This document shows positions 15,652-22,994 of a stretch of DNA of 23,752 nt, piece by piece. Location of the stretch: the NCBI GenBank assembly GCA_964582525.1, contig CAZOSP010000060.1, positions 1 to 23,752 of the forward strand, written 5' to 3'. How positions within the stretch are numbered: position 1 is the stretch's first letter; each line of letters opens with the position of its first letter. This DNA is from BB31 sp964582525. Its GTDB lineage: Bacteria > Pseudomonadota > Gammaproteobacteria > Beggiatoales > Beggiatoaceae. The notes under the pieces were generated by a model. The model searched no databases, was not told the DNA's origin, and saw nothing but the letters and a program-made list of their open reading frames with translations. A program made the translations under genes and the position numbers.

Positions 15652-16236
15652 TTATTTGAAAGTCAGTACAAAGCTTACCGGTACTGCCATGCTGATGCTG
15701 GGCAGACCTGCAATTTCACGTAGTTTTTCAACAGCTTGTGCCAGCTTAAAATGTCCGGCATCGAGAACCATAGGGGCGTAGCTGCTGACTTGTAGGGTGG
15801 TTTCGCTGAGTTTGCTGACGGCTAATTCAGTGGGCATTTTTTGTTTTACGCCGTGCAAGCTAAATTCGCCTTCCAGCGTCATGGTGATCATGCTGCCAAC
15901 CGCCAGATTTTTGAGTTTCTCGACATCCAGTTGGGTGGAAAATTCAGCTTTGGGGAAATGGCGGGTTTCAAAGAAAATGTCGCGCATCCGTTCGTCACGT
16001 ATATCAATGTTAGTTCTTACGCTGTTGAGGTCGATGCTTAAACGGGCGTGACCGCTGTCATCTACAGTGCCGCTGAGTTGGCTGAAATAGTTGATCTCGG
16101 CTACATCGCCTTTTTTGATGGAAATATAGCTGAGGCGCGATTGTTCATTATCCAGTTGCCAAGCGGCTTGTGCGGCATGGCTGCACAAGCCTAGCATTAA
16201 AGCCAGACTGATGGTTTTGAAAGGTGTTGCGTACAT
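15652..16236 (-). CDS. YceI family periplasmic protein
   Basis: The 194-residue precursor has a Sec signal peptide (FKTISLALMLGLCSHAAQA, likely cut after Ala24), then a YceI-type lipocalin-like barrel. It begins with WQLDNEQSRLSYISIKKGD and continues through GTVDDSGHARLSIDLNSVRT, RDERMRDIFFETRHFPKAEF and GEFSLHGVKQKM. YceI proteins bind isoprenoid or other amphiphilic molecules in the periplasm; several are induced by stress or high pH. The ATG at 16236 is preceded by GAGGAA, a good ribosome site. The next gene in this direction (citE-like) starts 82 bases later after a hairpin. Upstream, a palindromic repeat separates it from the symporter gene. Family assignment is firm; ligand and physiological role are unknown. 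Confidence 0.92.
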   Translation of the reverse strand: MYATPFKTISLALMLGLCSHAAQAAWQLDNEQSRLSYISIKKGDVAEINYFSQLSGTVDDSGHARLSIDLNSVRTNIDIRDERMRDIFFETRHFPKAEFSTQLDVEKLKNLAVGSMITMTLEGEFSLHGVKQKMPTELAVSKLSETTLQVSSYAPMVLDAGHFKLAQAVEKLREIAGLPSISMAVPVSFVLTFK

Positions 16237-16375
16237 AGGATTTCCTCATTTGATAGGTTAAAAAGAAGTTAAAGAAGCAGATGTCGGCTAGCCATACGCT
16301 GGCTGGCTTTATGATTATACTCATGCCCGCCGAAAACTGTATTTTTTGCTTTATCAACTCAGGTTATGCGGGCGT

Positions 16376-16408
16376 AAACCTTCTAGGTTTTCAAAACCTA
16401 GAAGGTTT
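16376..16408. repeat. 33-bp dispersed palindrome (CTAGG type), copy 4, followed by TTTGGG repeats
   Basis: It is identical to copy 3 except for a C at the centre (16392). It is preceded by the same GCGGGCGT (16368-16375) and followed by three TTTGGG units (16406-16423). It lies between the symporter and yceI-type genes. Confidence 0.9.
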
Positions 16409-16443
16409 GGGTTTGGGTTTGGGTTTCGGCTGTTATCGGATGC

Positions 16444-17793
16444 TTATCCTTTGGCAAAATGCGTTTTAGTTAAACGAAACACGACCGGACTGAGCAGTAA
16501 TAAAGCAATCAAATTGGGTAATGCCATCAGCGCATTCAGTGTGTCGGCAACCAGCCAGACAAAGTTTAGGTGTTCATGCAGAATGGCTCCCACAGGTATG
16601 ACCAATACCCATAAAAAGCGAAAAGGCACAATCGCTTTGACACCGAATAGATACTCTACACAACGCTCGCCATAAACGCTCCAGCCCAAGATAGTGGTGA
16701 AGGCAAAGACGACTAAGCCGAAGCTTACGACATAGCTGCCAAAACCGGGCAGTGCTTGGTCAAAAGCCGCGCCCGATAGGGCGGCGCCAGTGGCACCGGT
16801 TGTCCACACACCAGAGACGATGATGACGAGGGCGGTGATGGTGCAGATGATGAGGGTGTCAATGAAGGTGCCGAGCATGGCGATGATGCCTTGTGCAACG
16901 GCACCGGTGGTGTTGGCGGCAGCATGGGCTATGGGCGCGCTGCCTAAACCCGCTTCGTTGGAGAATACCCCTCGTGCTACGCCAAATTGAATGGCGGCGG
17001 CGACCGCAGCACCAGCAAAGCCGCCGGTGGCGGCTATGGGGGTGAAGGCGTGTTGGAAAATTAAGCCGAAAGCCGCTGGCACGGCGGAGAAGTTGACCAG
17101 TAAAATGACCAGACCGCCGGCGACGTACAGTGCTGCCATCAAAGGCACCAGTTTTCCGGCAACTTGGGCGATGCGTTTTATGCCGCCAATCAGCACTAAG
17201 CCGGCTAATACTGCCATGCCTATGCCGCTGATCCAGACCGGCAGGTTGAAAGTGGCGTGTAGCGCGTCAGCCACTGAGTTGGATTGCACTGCGTTGCCGA
17301 TGCCAAAACCTGCCAACATGCCAAAAACGGCGAACAGTGTGCCTAGCCAAAGCCAGTTTTTGCCTAAACCGTTTTTGATGTAGTACATGGGACCGCCGAC
17401 ATACTGTCCTTTTTCGTCAACTTCCCGATAGTTGACCGCGCACACGGCTTCGGCGTATTTGGTTGCCATGCCGACCAGGGCGGTACACCACATCCAGAAT
17501 ATCGCGCCGGGTCCGCCCAGCGCGATGGCAGTGGCTACGCCGGCGATATTGCCGGTGCCGATGGTGGCGGACAGTGAGGTCATTAAGGCATTGAACGGGG
17601 AAATGTCGCCCTTGCCCTTGGCATCTGGGGTGCGACCTTGCCACAGACTGCTAAAACCTAAGCCGATCTTGCGCAAGGGGATAAGCTGCAAGCCTAGCAT
17701 GAGGTATAAACCTGTGCCTAAAATGAGTATGAGCATGGGAACGCCCCATACAATGCTGTTGAGTTGTGAAATCCAAGTGCTGATTAGCTCCAT
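16444..17793 (-). CDS. Sodium:alanine/glycine symporter (AGCS family)
   Basis: This 449-residue inner-membrane protein has about ten hydrophobic helices and the AGCS signatures: an N-terminal LNSIVWGVPMLILILGTGLY, then SPFNALMTSLSATIGTGNIA with the substrate-binding region, FWMWCTALVGMATKYAEAVC, GGPMYYI and GVARGVFSNEAGLGSAPIAH. It imports alanine or glycine with Na+. The ATG at 17793 is preceded at eight bases by AAGGAG. The DUF2062 gene ends 34 bases upstream in the same direction, so the two may be co-transcribed. The symbol varies in databases (alsT, agcS, yaaJ), so none is given. Family is certain; exact amino acid is inferred. Confidence 0.94.
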   Translation of the reverse strand: MELISTWISQLNSIVWGVPMLILILGTGLYLMLGLQLIPLRKIGLGFSSLWQGRTPDAKGKGDISPFNALMTSLSATIGTGNIAGVATAIALGGPGAIFWMWCTALVGMATKYAEAVCAVNYREVDEKGQYVGGPMYYIKNGLGKNWLWLGTLFAVFGMLAGFGIGNAVQSNSVADALHATFNLPVWISGIGMAVLAGLVLIGGIKRIAQVAGKLVPLMAALYVAGGLVILLVNFSAVPAAFGLIFQHAFTPIAATGGFAGAAVAAAIQFGVARGVFSNEAGLGSAPIAHAAANTTGAVAQGIIAMLGTFIDTLIICTITALVIIVSGVWTTGATGAALSGAAFDQALPGFGSYVVSFGLVVFAFTTILGWSVYGERCVEYLFGVKAIVPFRFLWVLVIPVGAILHEHLNFVWLVADTLNALMALPNLIALLLLSPVVFRLTKTHFAKG

Positions 17794-17827
17794 ACTGATG
17801 TCTCCTTGCTGTGGGTAGAGGGTTTTT

Positions 17828-18412
17828 CTACAATGGCGGTTTTTTGCTGTGAGTGGGTGACGCGATAGGGGATTTTAATACGGCTTTAGCGAGTTTATGA
17901 TGCAGTTTTTCGCGGCGTTTATGCCAGCTATGTATGACTTGGTAACGCCATAAACTGCATACTAGCCAATAACCTAGACAGGCGGTGAGCGGTGCGACTA
18001 TGACCGTGCCGAGTAAGGTAGGCAACCAGATATGATCTAAAACCCGCATTAACCAATCTAGGGAAAATTCAAAATTTAGGTCTTGTAGGGGGCGCCCTAG
18101 TAAAAATGAACCAAAAGCGTATAACAAATAAAACACGGGTGGAATGGTGATAGGATTGGTCAGCCAAATCAGTGTGACGGCTATCGGTAGGTTGACGCGA
18201 AAATGAATGGCGACAACGGCTGCCAGTAGCATTTGCATGGGTATGGGAATAAATGCGCAAAACAAACCAACGGCAACGCCGCCAGCTATCGGGCGGCGAT
18301 GCAAATGCCATAGACGCGGATCGTGCAATAGGGGGCCGAGAAATTGTAAGCGCGGATGCTCACGAATGGCGTGTACATTTGGCATGTAGCGTTGGAAAAA
18401 TTTTTTTGGCAT
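17828..18412 (-). CDS. DUF2062 domain membrane protein
   Basis: The 194-residue protein shows the DUF2062 layout: a basic N-terminus ending in LWHLHRRPIAGGVAVGLFCA, the conserved AFIPIPMQMLLAAVVAIHF, NLPIAVTLIWLTNPITIPP, FYLLYAFGSFLLGR, and a last membrane segment near LLGTVIVAPLTACLGYWLV followed by a basic tail. It is an inner-membrane protein with about three or four helices. The function of the family is unknown; it often stands next to ComEC/Rec2 or lipid A-export genes, but neither is visible here. The symporter gene starts 34 bases after its stop. A gap of 439 bases lies upstream and should contain its promoter. Confidence 0.88.
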   Translation of the reverse strand: MPKKFFQRYMPNVHAIREHPRLQFLGPLLHDPRLWHLHRRPIAGGVAVGLFCAFIPIPMQMLLAAVVAIHFRVNLPIAVTLIWLTNPITIPPVFYLLYAFGSFLLGRPLQDLNFEFSLDWLMRVLDHIWLPTLLGTVIVAPLTACLGYWLVCSLWRYQVIHSWHKRREKLHHKLAKAVLKSPIASPTHSKKPPL

Positions 18413-18851
18413 AGTCTCGCGTCATCTTTATTGTTTAGCCCACGCAACTTAAATGCTGATGTGACGCAAAAGCTTCTTTTTCACGGGTTTTGCCGCTTTG
18501 AAACATGAAAAAACCGCTTTTGCTTCACACTGGATCACTTATGCGTCAAGTGGAGTCAAGGTTTTCAGCTAAAAAACACCGACCGCATCACGTGAGTTAA
18601 ATGTTCTAGGTTTTGCAGACCTAAACAGTTAAGGTGTTTCTCGCCAGTCAGGGTTTGAAAGCTTGACCTGCGCATCGCATGTTCCGGCGTGGACTGGGTG
18701 CGTGCGCAAAGATTGCACATCTGTATCCACGAGTGGTCATTCGTAGGATACTAGCGTTTGAAAACGGTGCTTGCAAAACCGCTAAAACTCAAACGCTAAC
18801 AATTGAACATTGTAACCTCAGAAGTGTACTTAAATTCTCAACGGAGGCAAT
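18413..18851. other. 439-base intergenic region between divergent genes
   Basis: I see no credible gene here. It must hold the promoters of the DUF2062 gene (minus) and the solute-binding gene (plus), but I find no strong -35/-10 pair. A degenerate palindrome (CTAGGTTTTGCAGACCTA at about 18606-18623) looks like a decayed member of the dispersed family, and TCAGGGTTTGAAAGCTTGACCTG nearby in split form suggests another decayed hairpin. A clear inverted repeat at 18752-18798 is listed separately. Confidence 0.6.
18752..18798 (+). promoter_or_regulatory. Inverted repeat before the solute-binding gene
   Basis: TAGCGTTTGA (18752-18761) and TCAAACGCTA (18789-18798) are perfectly complementary around 27 bases, which themselves contain a small CGGT/ACCG pair. 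It lies 53 bases before the start codon at 18852. It could be a leader RNA structure or an operator; there is no T run, so it is not an intrinsic terminator. Confidence 0.45.
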
Positions 18852-20042
18852 ATGGCAAACGCTACTAAAATGACCTTGCTGGGCAAGTTCATCATTTTTA
18901 CATTTCTCGCGGGCTGTTTTTACGGCGCGTATTATTTCTTTTTTCAAGGCTCGGCATCCAATCCTGGCGGCACCCTGTCCGAAGTCACGCACAGCACACC
19001 TGCCGAAGCCATTGAAATCGGCATTGCTTACGGCACAGAAAAACGTCAATGGCTAGAGTGGGCAGTCGAGGAATTTGCCCATACCCGCGATGGCAAACGC
19101 ATTAAAGTCAATTTGCTGCCCATGGGTTCACTAGAAGGCGCGAAAGCCGTGACTAACGGCGACCAACGTATCCACGTTTGGTCGCCCGCCAGCAGTGTGT
19201 ATAAAAATATTTTCTTGCAAGACTGGCAAATCGCCTACAACGCAGACAGCCCCATTGTTAAAGAAGACATCCTAGCTCTCAGTCCGATGGTGTTGGTCAT
19301 GTGGAAAGCGCGTTACGATGCCTTTAAGCAAAGATATGCGCAACTCAATTTTCGCAACATCGCCGATGCTTTGGCACAAAAAGACGGCTGGGCGGGGATT
19401 GCCAACAAGCCCGAATGGGGCTTATTCAAATTTGCACACACCAATCCCACCGAATCCAACAGCGGCTTATTAACCCTGATACTGATGGCGTATGACCACG
19501 CGCAAAAATGCCGTGATTTACAGGTAGCCGATACCGTTAATTTAGCTTTTCAAAACTGGTTACACGGCTTTGAGCAAGCCGTCAGCGGCTTGTCCAATAG
19601 TACCGGTAACTTAATGCGCGAAATGGTACTCAAAGGACCTTCAACTTACGACGCTTTATTTGTCTATGAAAATGTCGCTATTGATTATCTCAAAAGTGCG
19701 CAAGGACGCTGGGGAACGCTACATGTTGTCTATCCCGAACAAAATATGTGGAACGACAATCCCTATTATATCCTCAATACCCCTTGGAGTAATAAAAAAC
19801 AGCAAGCCGCCGCCGCTACCTTTTTAGACTTTTTACTCAGCGAAAAGGTGCAGCAACGCGCTTTACAACACGGTTTCCGCCCCGGCAACCCGCAAATCCC
19901 GGTCAATGCTCCCGACAGTGCTTTTAATCTCTATGCCAAATACGGCTTGAGTATTGATATTTTACAAGTATGCGAAGCACCCAACGCGGAAGTCATGCAA
20001 AATCTACTGATCGGCTGGCAGCGGGCTTACGGCGGGCGTTAA
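18852..20042 (+). CDS. Membrane-anchored extracellular solute-binding protein (SBP_bac_11-like)
   Basis: The 396-residue protein has an N-terminal membrane segment (about 8-30, LLGKFIIFTFLAGCFYGAYY) with no clear cleavage site, so it is probably anchored in the inner membrane facing the periplasm. A Ser/Thr-rich linker follows, then a bilobed binding-protein fold starting at EIGIAYGTEKRQWLEWAVEE. Family-type segments are IHVWSPASSVY, LSPMVLVMWKARYD, FAHTNPTESNSGLLTLIL, YDALFVYENVAIDYL, VVYPEQNMWNDNPYYIL and LSEKVQQRALQHGFRPGNP. Related proteins often carry a C-terminal von Willebrand A domain or sit beside one; this one lacks it. No permease or ATPase gene is adjacent, so an ABC-transport role is uncertain. 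GGAGG at 18842-18846 supports the start. ubiD follows 46 bases later on the same strand. Confidence 0.82.
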   Translation: MANATKMTLLGKFIIFTFLAGCFYGAYYFFFQGSASNPGGTLSEVTHSTPAEAIEIGIAYGTEKRQWLEWAVEEFAHTRDGKRIKVNLLPMGSLEGAKAVTNGDQRIHVWSPASSVYKNIFLQDWQIAYNADSPIVKEDILALSPMVLVMWKARYDAFKQRYAQLNFRNIADALAQKDGWAGIANKPEWGLFKFAHTNPTESNSGLLTLILMAYDHAQKCRDLQVADTVNLAFQNWLHGFEQAVSGLSNSTGNLMREMVLKGPSTYDALFVYENVAIDYLKSAQGRWGTLHVVYPEQNMWNDNPYYILNTPWSNKKQQAAAATFLDFLLSEKVQQRALQHGFRPGNPQIPVNAPDSAFNLYAKYGLSIDILQVCEAPNAEVMQNLLIGWQRAYGGR

Positions 20043-20088
20043 AAGCAGCCACCGCGCAACGTGACTTATCTGCTTAATTGAGTGAGCA

Positions 20089-21552
20089 ATGAAATATAAA
20101 GATTTACGTGATTTTATCCAACAACTAGAAACAAAACAACAACTTAAACGCATTAGCATCGGTGTCGATCCGTATCTCGAAATGACCGAGATTTGCGACC
20201 GCACCTTGCGCTGTCAAGGTCCCGCATTGCTGTTTGAACAGCCTAAAGGCGCGAACATCCCGCTATTGGGCAATTTATTTGGCACACCGCAGCGCGTGGC
20301 GATGGGTATGGGCGCGGATTCTGTCGAGGCTTTGCGGGAAATTGGCAAATTATTGGCGTTTCTTAAAGAACCTGATCCGCCCAAAGGCATGAAGGACGCT
20401 TGGGAAAAATTGCCGATTTTTAAGCAGGTGTTAAACATGGCAGCGAAAACCGTCAGCCGCCCGGTATGTCAAACCCATGTGTGGCAAAAAGCAGAGTTGG
20501 ATTTAGATAAATTACCCATTCAAACCTGCTGGCCAGGCGATGCGGGACGGCTGATTACTTGGGGCTTGGTGGTGACTAAGGGACCGCACAAGGCGCGACA
20601 GAATCTGGGCATTTATCGCCAACAGGTGATCGACAAAAACCGTGTGATTATGCGTTGGTTGTCGCATCGCGGCGGCGCGCTGGATTTTAAGGAATGGCAA
20701 CAAGTACACGGCAGTCAGCCGTTTCCGGTCGCCGTCGTGTTGGGCGCAGACCCCGCCACAATTCTCGCCGCCGTCACGCCGATTCCTGACACCTTATCCG
20801 AATACGCCTTTGCCGGACTGTTGCGCGGCGCACGGACTGAGCTTGCTCAATGCCGCCTCAGTGATTTACAAGTGCCTGCCAGCGCGGAGTTTGTGCTGGA
20901 AGGCTTTATTTATCCCAATGACACCGCGCCGGAAGGTCCTTTTGGCGATCACACGGGTTATTACAACGAGGTGGACAATTTTCCGGTGTTGACTATCGAA
21001 ACCATCACGCACCGCGACGATCCGATTTATCACAGCACTTACACCGGTCGTCCGCCGGATGAGCCAGCTATTTTAGGGGTGGCTCTCAATGAGGTGTTTG
21101 TACCCATTTTGCAAAAGCAATTCCCTGAAATTACAGATTTTTATTTGCCGCCGGAAGGTTGTTCTTATCGCCTGGCAGTGGTCAGTATAAAAAAACAATA
21201 CCCCGGTCACGCGAAGCGCGTGATGCTCGGTATTTGGTCGTTTTTGCGCCAGTTTATGTACACCAAATTCGTTATTGTCACCGATGATGATATTAACGTG
21301 CGCGATTGGCAGGATGTGATTTGGGCAATGACCACGCGCATGGATCCGGTGCGCGATACGCTGCTGATTGAAAACACGCCGATTGATTATTTGGATTTTG
21401 CCTCGCCAGTGTCCGGCTTGGGCGGCAAGATCGGCTTTGATGCGACTAACAAGCTGCGCGGCGAAACGCAGCGCGAATGGGGGCGACCGATTGCAATGGA
21501 TGCTGCGGTCAAGCAGCGCGTGGACGCGCTTTGGCATGAATTAGGCTTGTGA
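20089..21552 (+). CDS. ubiD: UbiD, prenylated-FMN-dependent 4-hydroxy-3-polyprenylbenzoate decarboxylase
   Basis: UbiD removes the carboxyl group from 3-polyprenyl-4-hydroxybenzoate in ubiquinone synthesis, using the modified flavin made by UbiX. The 487-residue protein has the full family length and typical segments: KYKDLRDFIQQLE at the N-terminus, TWGLVVTKGPHKARQNLGIY with the cofactor/metal-binding N172, RWLSHRGGA, AFAGLLRG after E238, and APEGPFGDHTGYYNE with the catalytic-region acids E282 and D287. The C-terminal part includes TDDDINVRDWQDVIWAMTTR and GGKIGFDATNK. No ubiX is visible. It lies 46 bases after the solute-binding gene, so the pair may be co-transcribed, although a functional link is not obvious. 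Ubiquinone synthesis is the expected role; UbiD-like decarboxylases of other aromatics are a less likely alternative. Confidence 0.94.
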   Translation: MKYKDLRDFIQQLETKQQLKRISIGVDPYLEMTEICDRTLRCQGPALLFEQPKGANIPLLGNLFGTPQRVAMGMGADSVEALREIGKLLAFLKEPDPPKGMKDAWEKLPIFKQVLNMAAKTVSRPVCQTHVWQKAELDLDKLPIQTCWPGDAGRLITWGLVVTKGPHKARQNLGIYRQQVIDKNRVIMRWLSHRGGALDFKEWQQVHGSQPFPVAVVLGADPATILAAVTPIPDTLSEYAFAGLLRGARTELAQCRLSDLQVPASAEFVLEGFIYPNDTAPEGPFGDHTGYYNEVDNFPVLTIETITHRDDPIYHSTYTGRPPDEPAILGVALNEVFVPILQKQFPEITDFYLPPEGCSYRLAVVSIKKQYPGHAKRVMLGIWSFLRQFMYTKFVIVTDDDINVRDWQDVIWAMTTRMDPVRDTLLIENTPIDYLDFASPVSGLGGKIGFDATNKLRGETQREWGRPIAMDAAVKQRVDALWHELGL

Positions 21553-21645
21553 AAATTACGCATCCCAAGCGGGCGCGTGAAACGAGAAACGCAAGCGAGG
21601 CTAATCCGCGTTGCTCAACATTACGAATATTTTAGAAAATTAGCA

Positions 21646-21674
21646 TTGACTAATATTCAAACTTACTGCATAAT
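21646..21674 (+). promoter_or_regulatory. Sigma-70 type promoter of a candidate small RNA
   Basis: TTGACT (21646-21651) and CATAAT (21669-21674) are separated by exactly 17 bases, close to the consensus. The bases just upstream (21627-21645) are AT-rich, like an UP element. Transcription would start near 21681. No gene start follows on this strand before the terminator at 21763. Confidence 0.65.
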
Positions 21675-21680
21675 GCGCTC

Positions 21681-21791
21681 CATCAGTTGCATACAGCGTC
21701 GCACAAACTTTTTCTTGATGCTGCATGTAATCACCGACTCCTCCATCCTCCTTTGGTGGTTTGGCGCGACACCTGTCGCGCCCTTTTTAAT
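21681..21791 (+). ncRNA. Candidate small regulatory RNA of about 110 bases
   Basis: The unit runs from a near-consensus promoter to an intrinsic terminator and contains no convincing gene. Three parts are visible. First, a 5' stem-loop pairs TTGCATACAGC (21687-21697) with GCTGCATGTAA (21720-21730), with one G-U pair and one mismatch. Second, a CU-rich stretch, presumably unpaired (21738-21754), contains UCCUCC twice (21739-21744 and 21746-21751), complementary to Shine-Dalgarno sequences. Third, a terminator hairpin with a U tail follows. This is the architecture of Hfq-type base-pairing RNAs whose seed blocks ribosome sites. It lies between ubiD (plus) and phoU (minus, convergent). I match it to no named family. 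A short frame with tandem Trp codons runs through it but also through the terminator, so I do not call a leader peptide. The unit is seen; regulatory action is inferred. Confidence 0.6.
21763..21791 (+). terminator. Intrinsic terminator of the candidate small RNA
   Basis: GGCGCGAC (21763-21770), loop ACCT, GTCGCGCC (21775-21782), then CTTTTTAATTTT. The stem is perfect and GC-rich and the T run follows only in the plus direction. It lies 210 bases after ubiD, so it belongs to the unit starting at 21646, though it may also catch read-through from ubiD. Confidence 0.85.
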
Positions 21792-21817
21792 TTTAAATCC
21801 CGCGCAATGACCGCGCC

Positions 21818-22552
21818 TTATTGCCATTCAGCCTGCACCTGTCCCAAATTGATGTGCCGTACATCTTTGCCTTTGACAAAATAAATCACATATTCGCAAA
21901 TATTACAGGCGCGATCCCCAACTCGCTCTAAAGAGCGCGCTGCCCACATGACATCTAAAGCCAGCGGAATGGCGCGGGGGTCTTCCATCATGTAAGTAAT
22001 GAGTTGGCGGATAATCGCATCATATTCTTGATCCAGCTTCAAATCACGTTTAGCCACCATGAAGGCTAACTCGACTTCCATACGGGCAAAAGCGTCTAGC
22101 GATTGTTTCAACATGGATTGCGCAAGATCGCTTAAATGCTCAATGCTGACATGCAGTTGTGGCAATAGTTGCGCATGATGGTGTAATAAATGTCCGGATT
22201 TATGCGCTGCCATACGCGCAATGCGTTCTGCCTCGTCGCCGATGCGTTCTAAATCGGTGATGGTTTTAATCACTGCCATGACCATGCGCAAATCACCTGC
22301 GGCGGGTTGACGGCGCGCTAAAATATGTGTGCATTCCTCATCAATATTGACTTCCATGGTATTAATGCTGTGGTCATTAACAATCACTTGTTCGGCTAAT
22401 TCTTCGTCATTATTAATCAGTGCCGTACAAGCGTTGGCTAATTGGTGCTGTACAAGTCCCCCCATTTCCAACACATGTTGATGTAGATTTTGTAATTCTG
22501 TATTAAATTGCTGAGAAATGTGGCGATGGCTGCGCTCTAAACTTTCATTCAT
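21818..22552 (-). CDS. phoU: Phosphate signalling protein PhoU
   Basis: PhoU is a cytoplasmic negative regulator that links the Pst phosphate transporter to the PhoR/PhoB system. The 244-residue, all-helical protein has two three-helix halves, each with the metal-binding acidic motif: TITDLERIGDEAERIARMA in the first and ARSLERVGDRACNICEYVIY in the second. The N-terminus HRHISQQFNTELQNLHQHVL is typical. The ATG at 22552 is preceded by GGAG at eight bases. A PHO-box-like promoter lies 48-65 bases upstream, so it probably has its own phosphate-controlled transcript. Unusually, no pstB lies before it: the region upstream is intergenic and then a divergent DUF302 gene. Confidence 0.95.
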   Translation of the reverse strand: MNESLERSHRHISQQFNTELQNLHQHVLEMGGLVQHQLANACTALINNDEELAEQVIVNDHSINTMEVNIDEECTHILARRQPAAGDLRMVMAVIKTITDLERIGDEAERIARMAAHKSGHLLHHHAQLLPQLHVSIEHLSDLAQSMLKQSLDAFARMEVELAFMVAKRDLKLDQEYDAIIRQLITYMMEDPRAIPLALDVMWAARSLERVGDRACNICEYVIYFVKGKDVRHINLGQVQAEWQ

Positions 22553-22583
22553 TATGTTGCTCCAATGGTGGGAAGAAGCTTAA

Positions 22584-22617
22584 AACATAGAAGGCGATTT
22601 TGACAAAGCGATGACAA
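22584..22617 (-). promoter_or_regulatory. PHO-box-like PhoB site and -10 element of phoU
   Basis: On the minus strand TTGTCAT-CGCT-TTGTCAA (22617-22600) gives two 7-base direct repeats, 11 bases apart start to start, each one or two changes from CTGTCAT. A TATGTT (22589-22584) follows after 10 bases, the spacing known for PhoB-activated promoters in which the box replaces the -35. The resulting transcript would have a short leader ending in the GGAG ribosome site of phoU. Confidence 0.6.
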
Positions 22618-22994
22618 TTATAGTGGGCATAGGCATCAGTCTCTTGTTGGAATAAATTTTGATATGCCCTAAATCGTTTTAGGCTGATGACACACTTTGT
22701 TGTAAAAGACTTGTGTGATAGTCGAAAGCCGCCTAGAATTTCTACGCTGGCAAGCACTAGAAACTACACACAAGAAAAATGTAGTTTCGTGCGAGCATCA
22801 GTAGAGTAAACGTCAATAACAATGCTTGAGAAAATGAGCGTGCATGGAGGATGGGTCTGCTCCCTTGGAGGATTAAAACGCTGACCTGCGCTGATTTTCG
22901 GCTCAACAAGCATCACCACCCATCAAGCTGTTAATCAATTTTTATGATCCATACTATTGATGCGCAGCTTTTTAATCAGCAGGAGCTTACACCC
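22618..22994. other. Intergenic region between divergent phoU and the DUF302 gene
   Basis: I find no credible gene in this stretch. A minus-strand frame at 22545-22757 has no ribosome site and overlaps the phoU promoter. Visible structure is a hairpin at 22754-22792 and two GGAGGAT repeats at 22846 and 22867. A strong promoter for the plus-strand gene is not evident. Confidence 0.5.
22754..22792. repeat. Inverted repeat upstream of the DUF302 gene
   Basis: GAAACTACA (22760-22768) pairs perfectly with TGTAGTTTC (22780-22788), and outside it GCAC (22754-22757) pairs with GTGC (22789-22792) across a two-base bulge. There is no T run on either side. It could be an RNA structure or a protein-binding palindrome. 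Confidence 0.5.

Noticed and set aside
16406..16423. TTTGGG repeats resembling a telomeric or phase-variable microsatellite
   Set aside because: Only three units, intergenic, and not placed to affect a promoter or reading frame.
21720..21810. Short frame with tandem Trp codons (SSILLWWFGATPV) ahead of a terminator, like a trp attenuator leader peptide
   Set aside because: The frame runs through the terminator hairpin instead of stopping before it, there is no clear ribosome site, and no biosynthetic gene follows on this strand.
22545..22757. 70-residue minus-strand frame upstream of phoU
   Set aside because: It has no ribosome site or recognisable family and covers the phoU promoter and PHO-box-like site.
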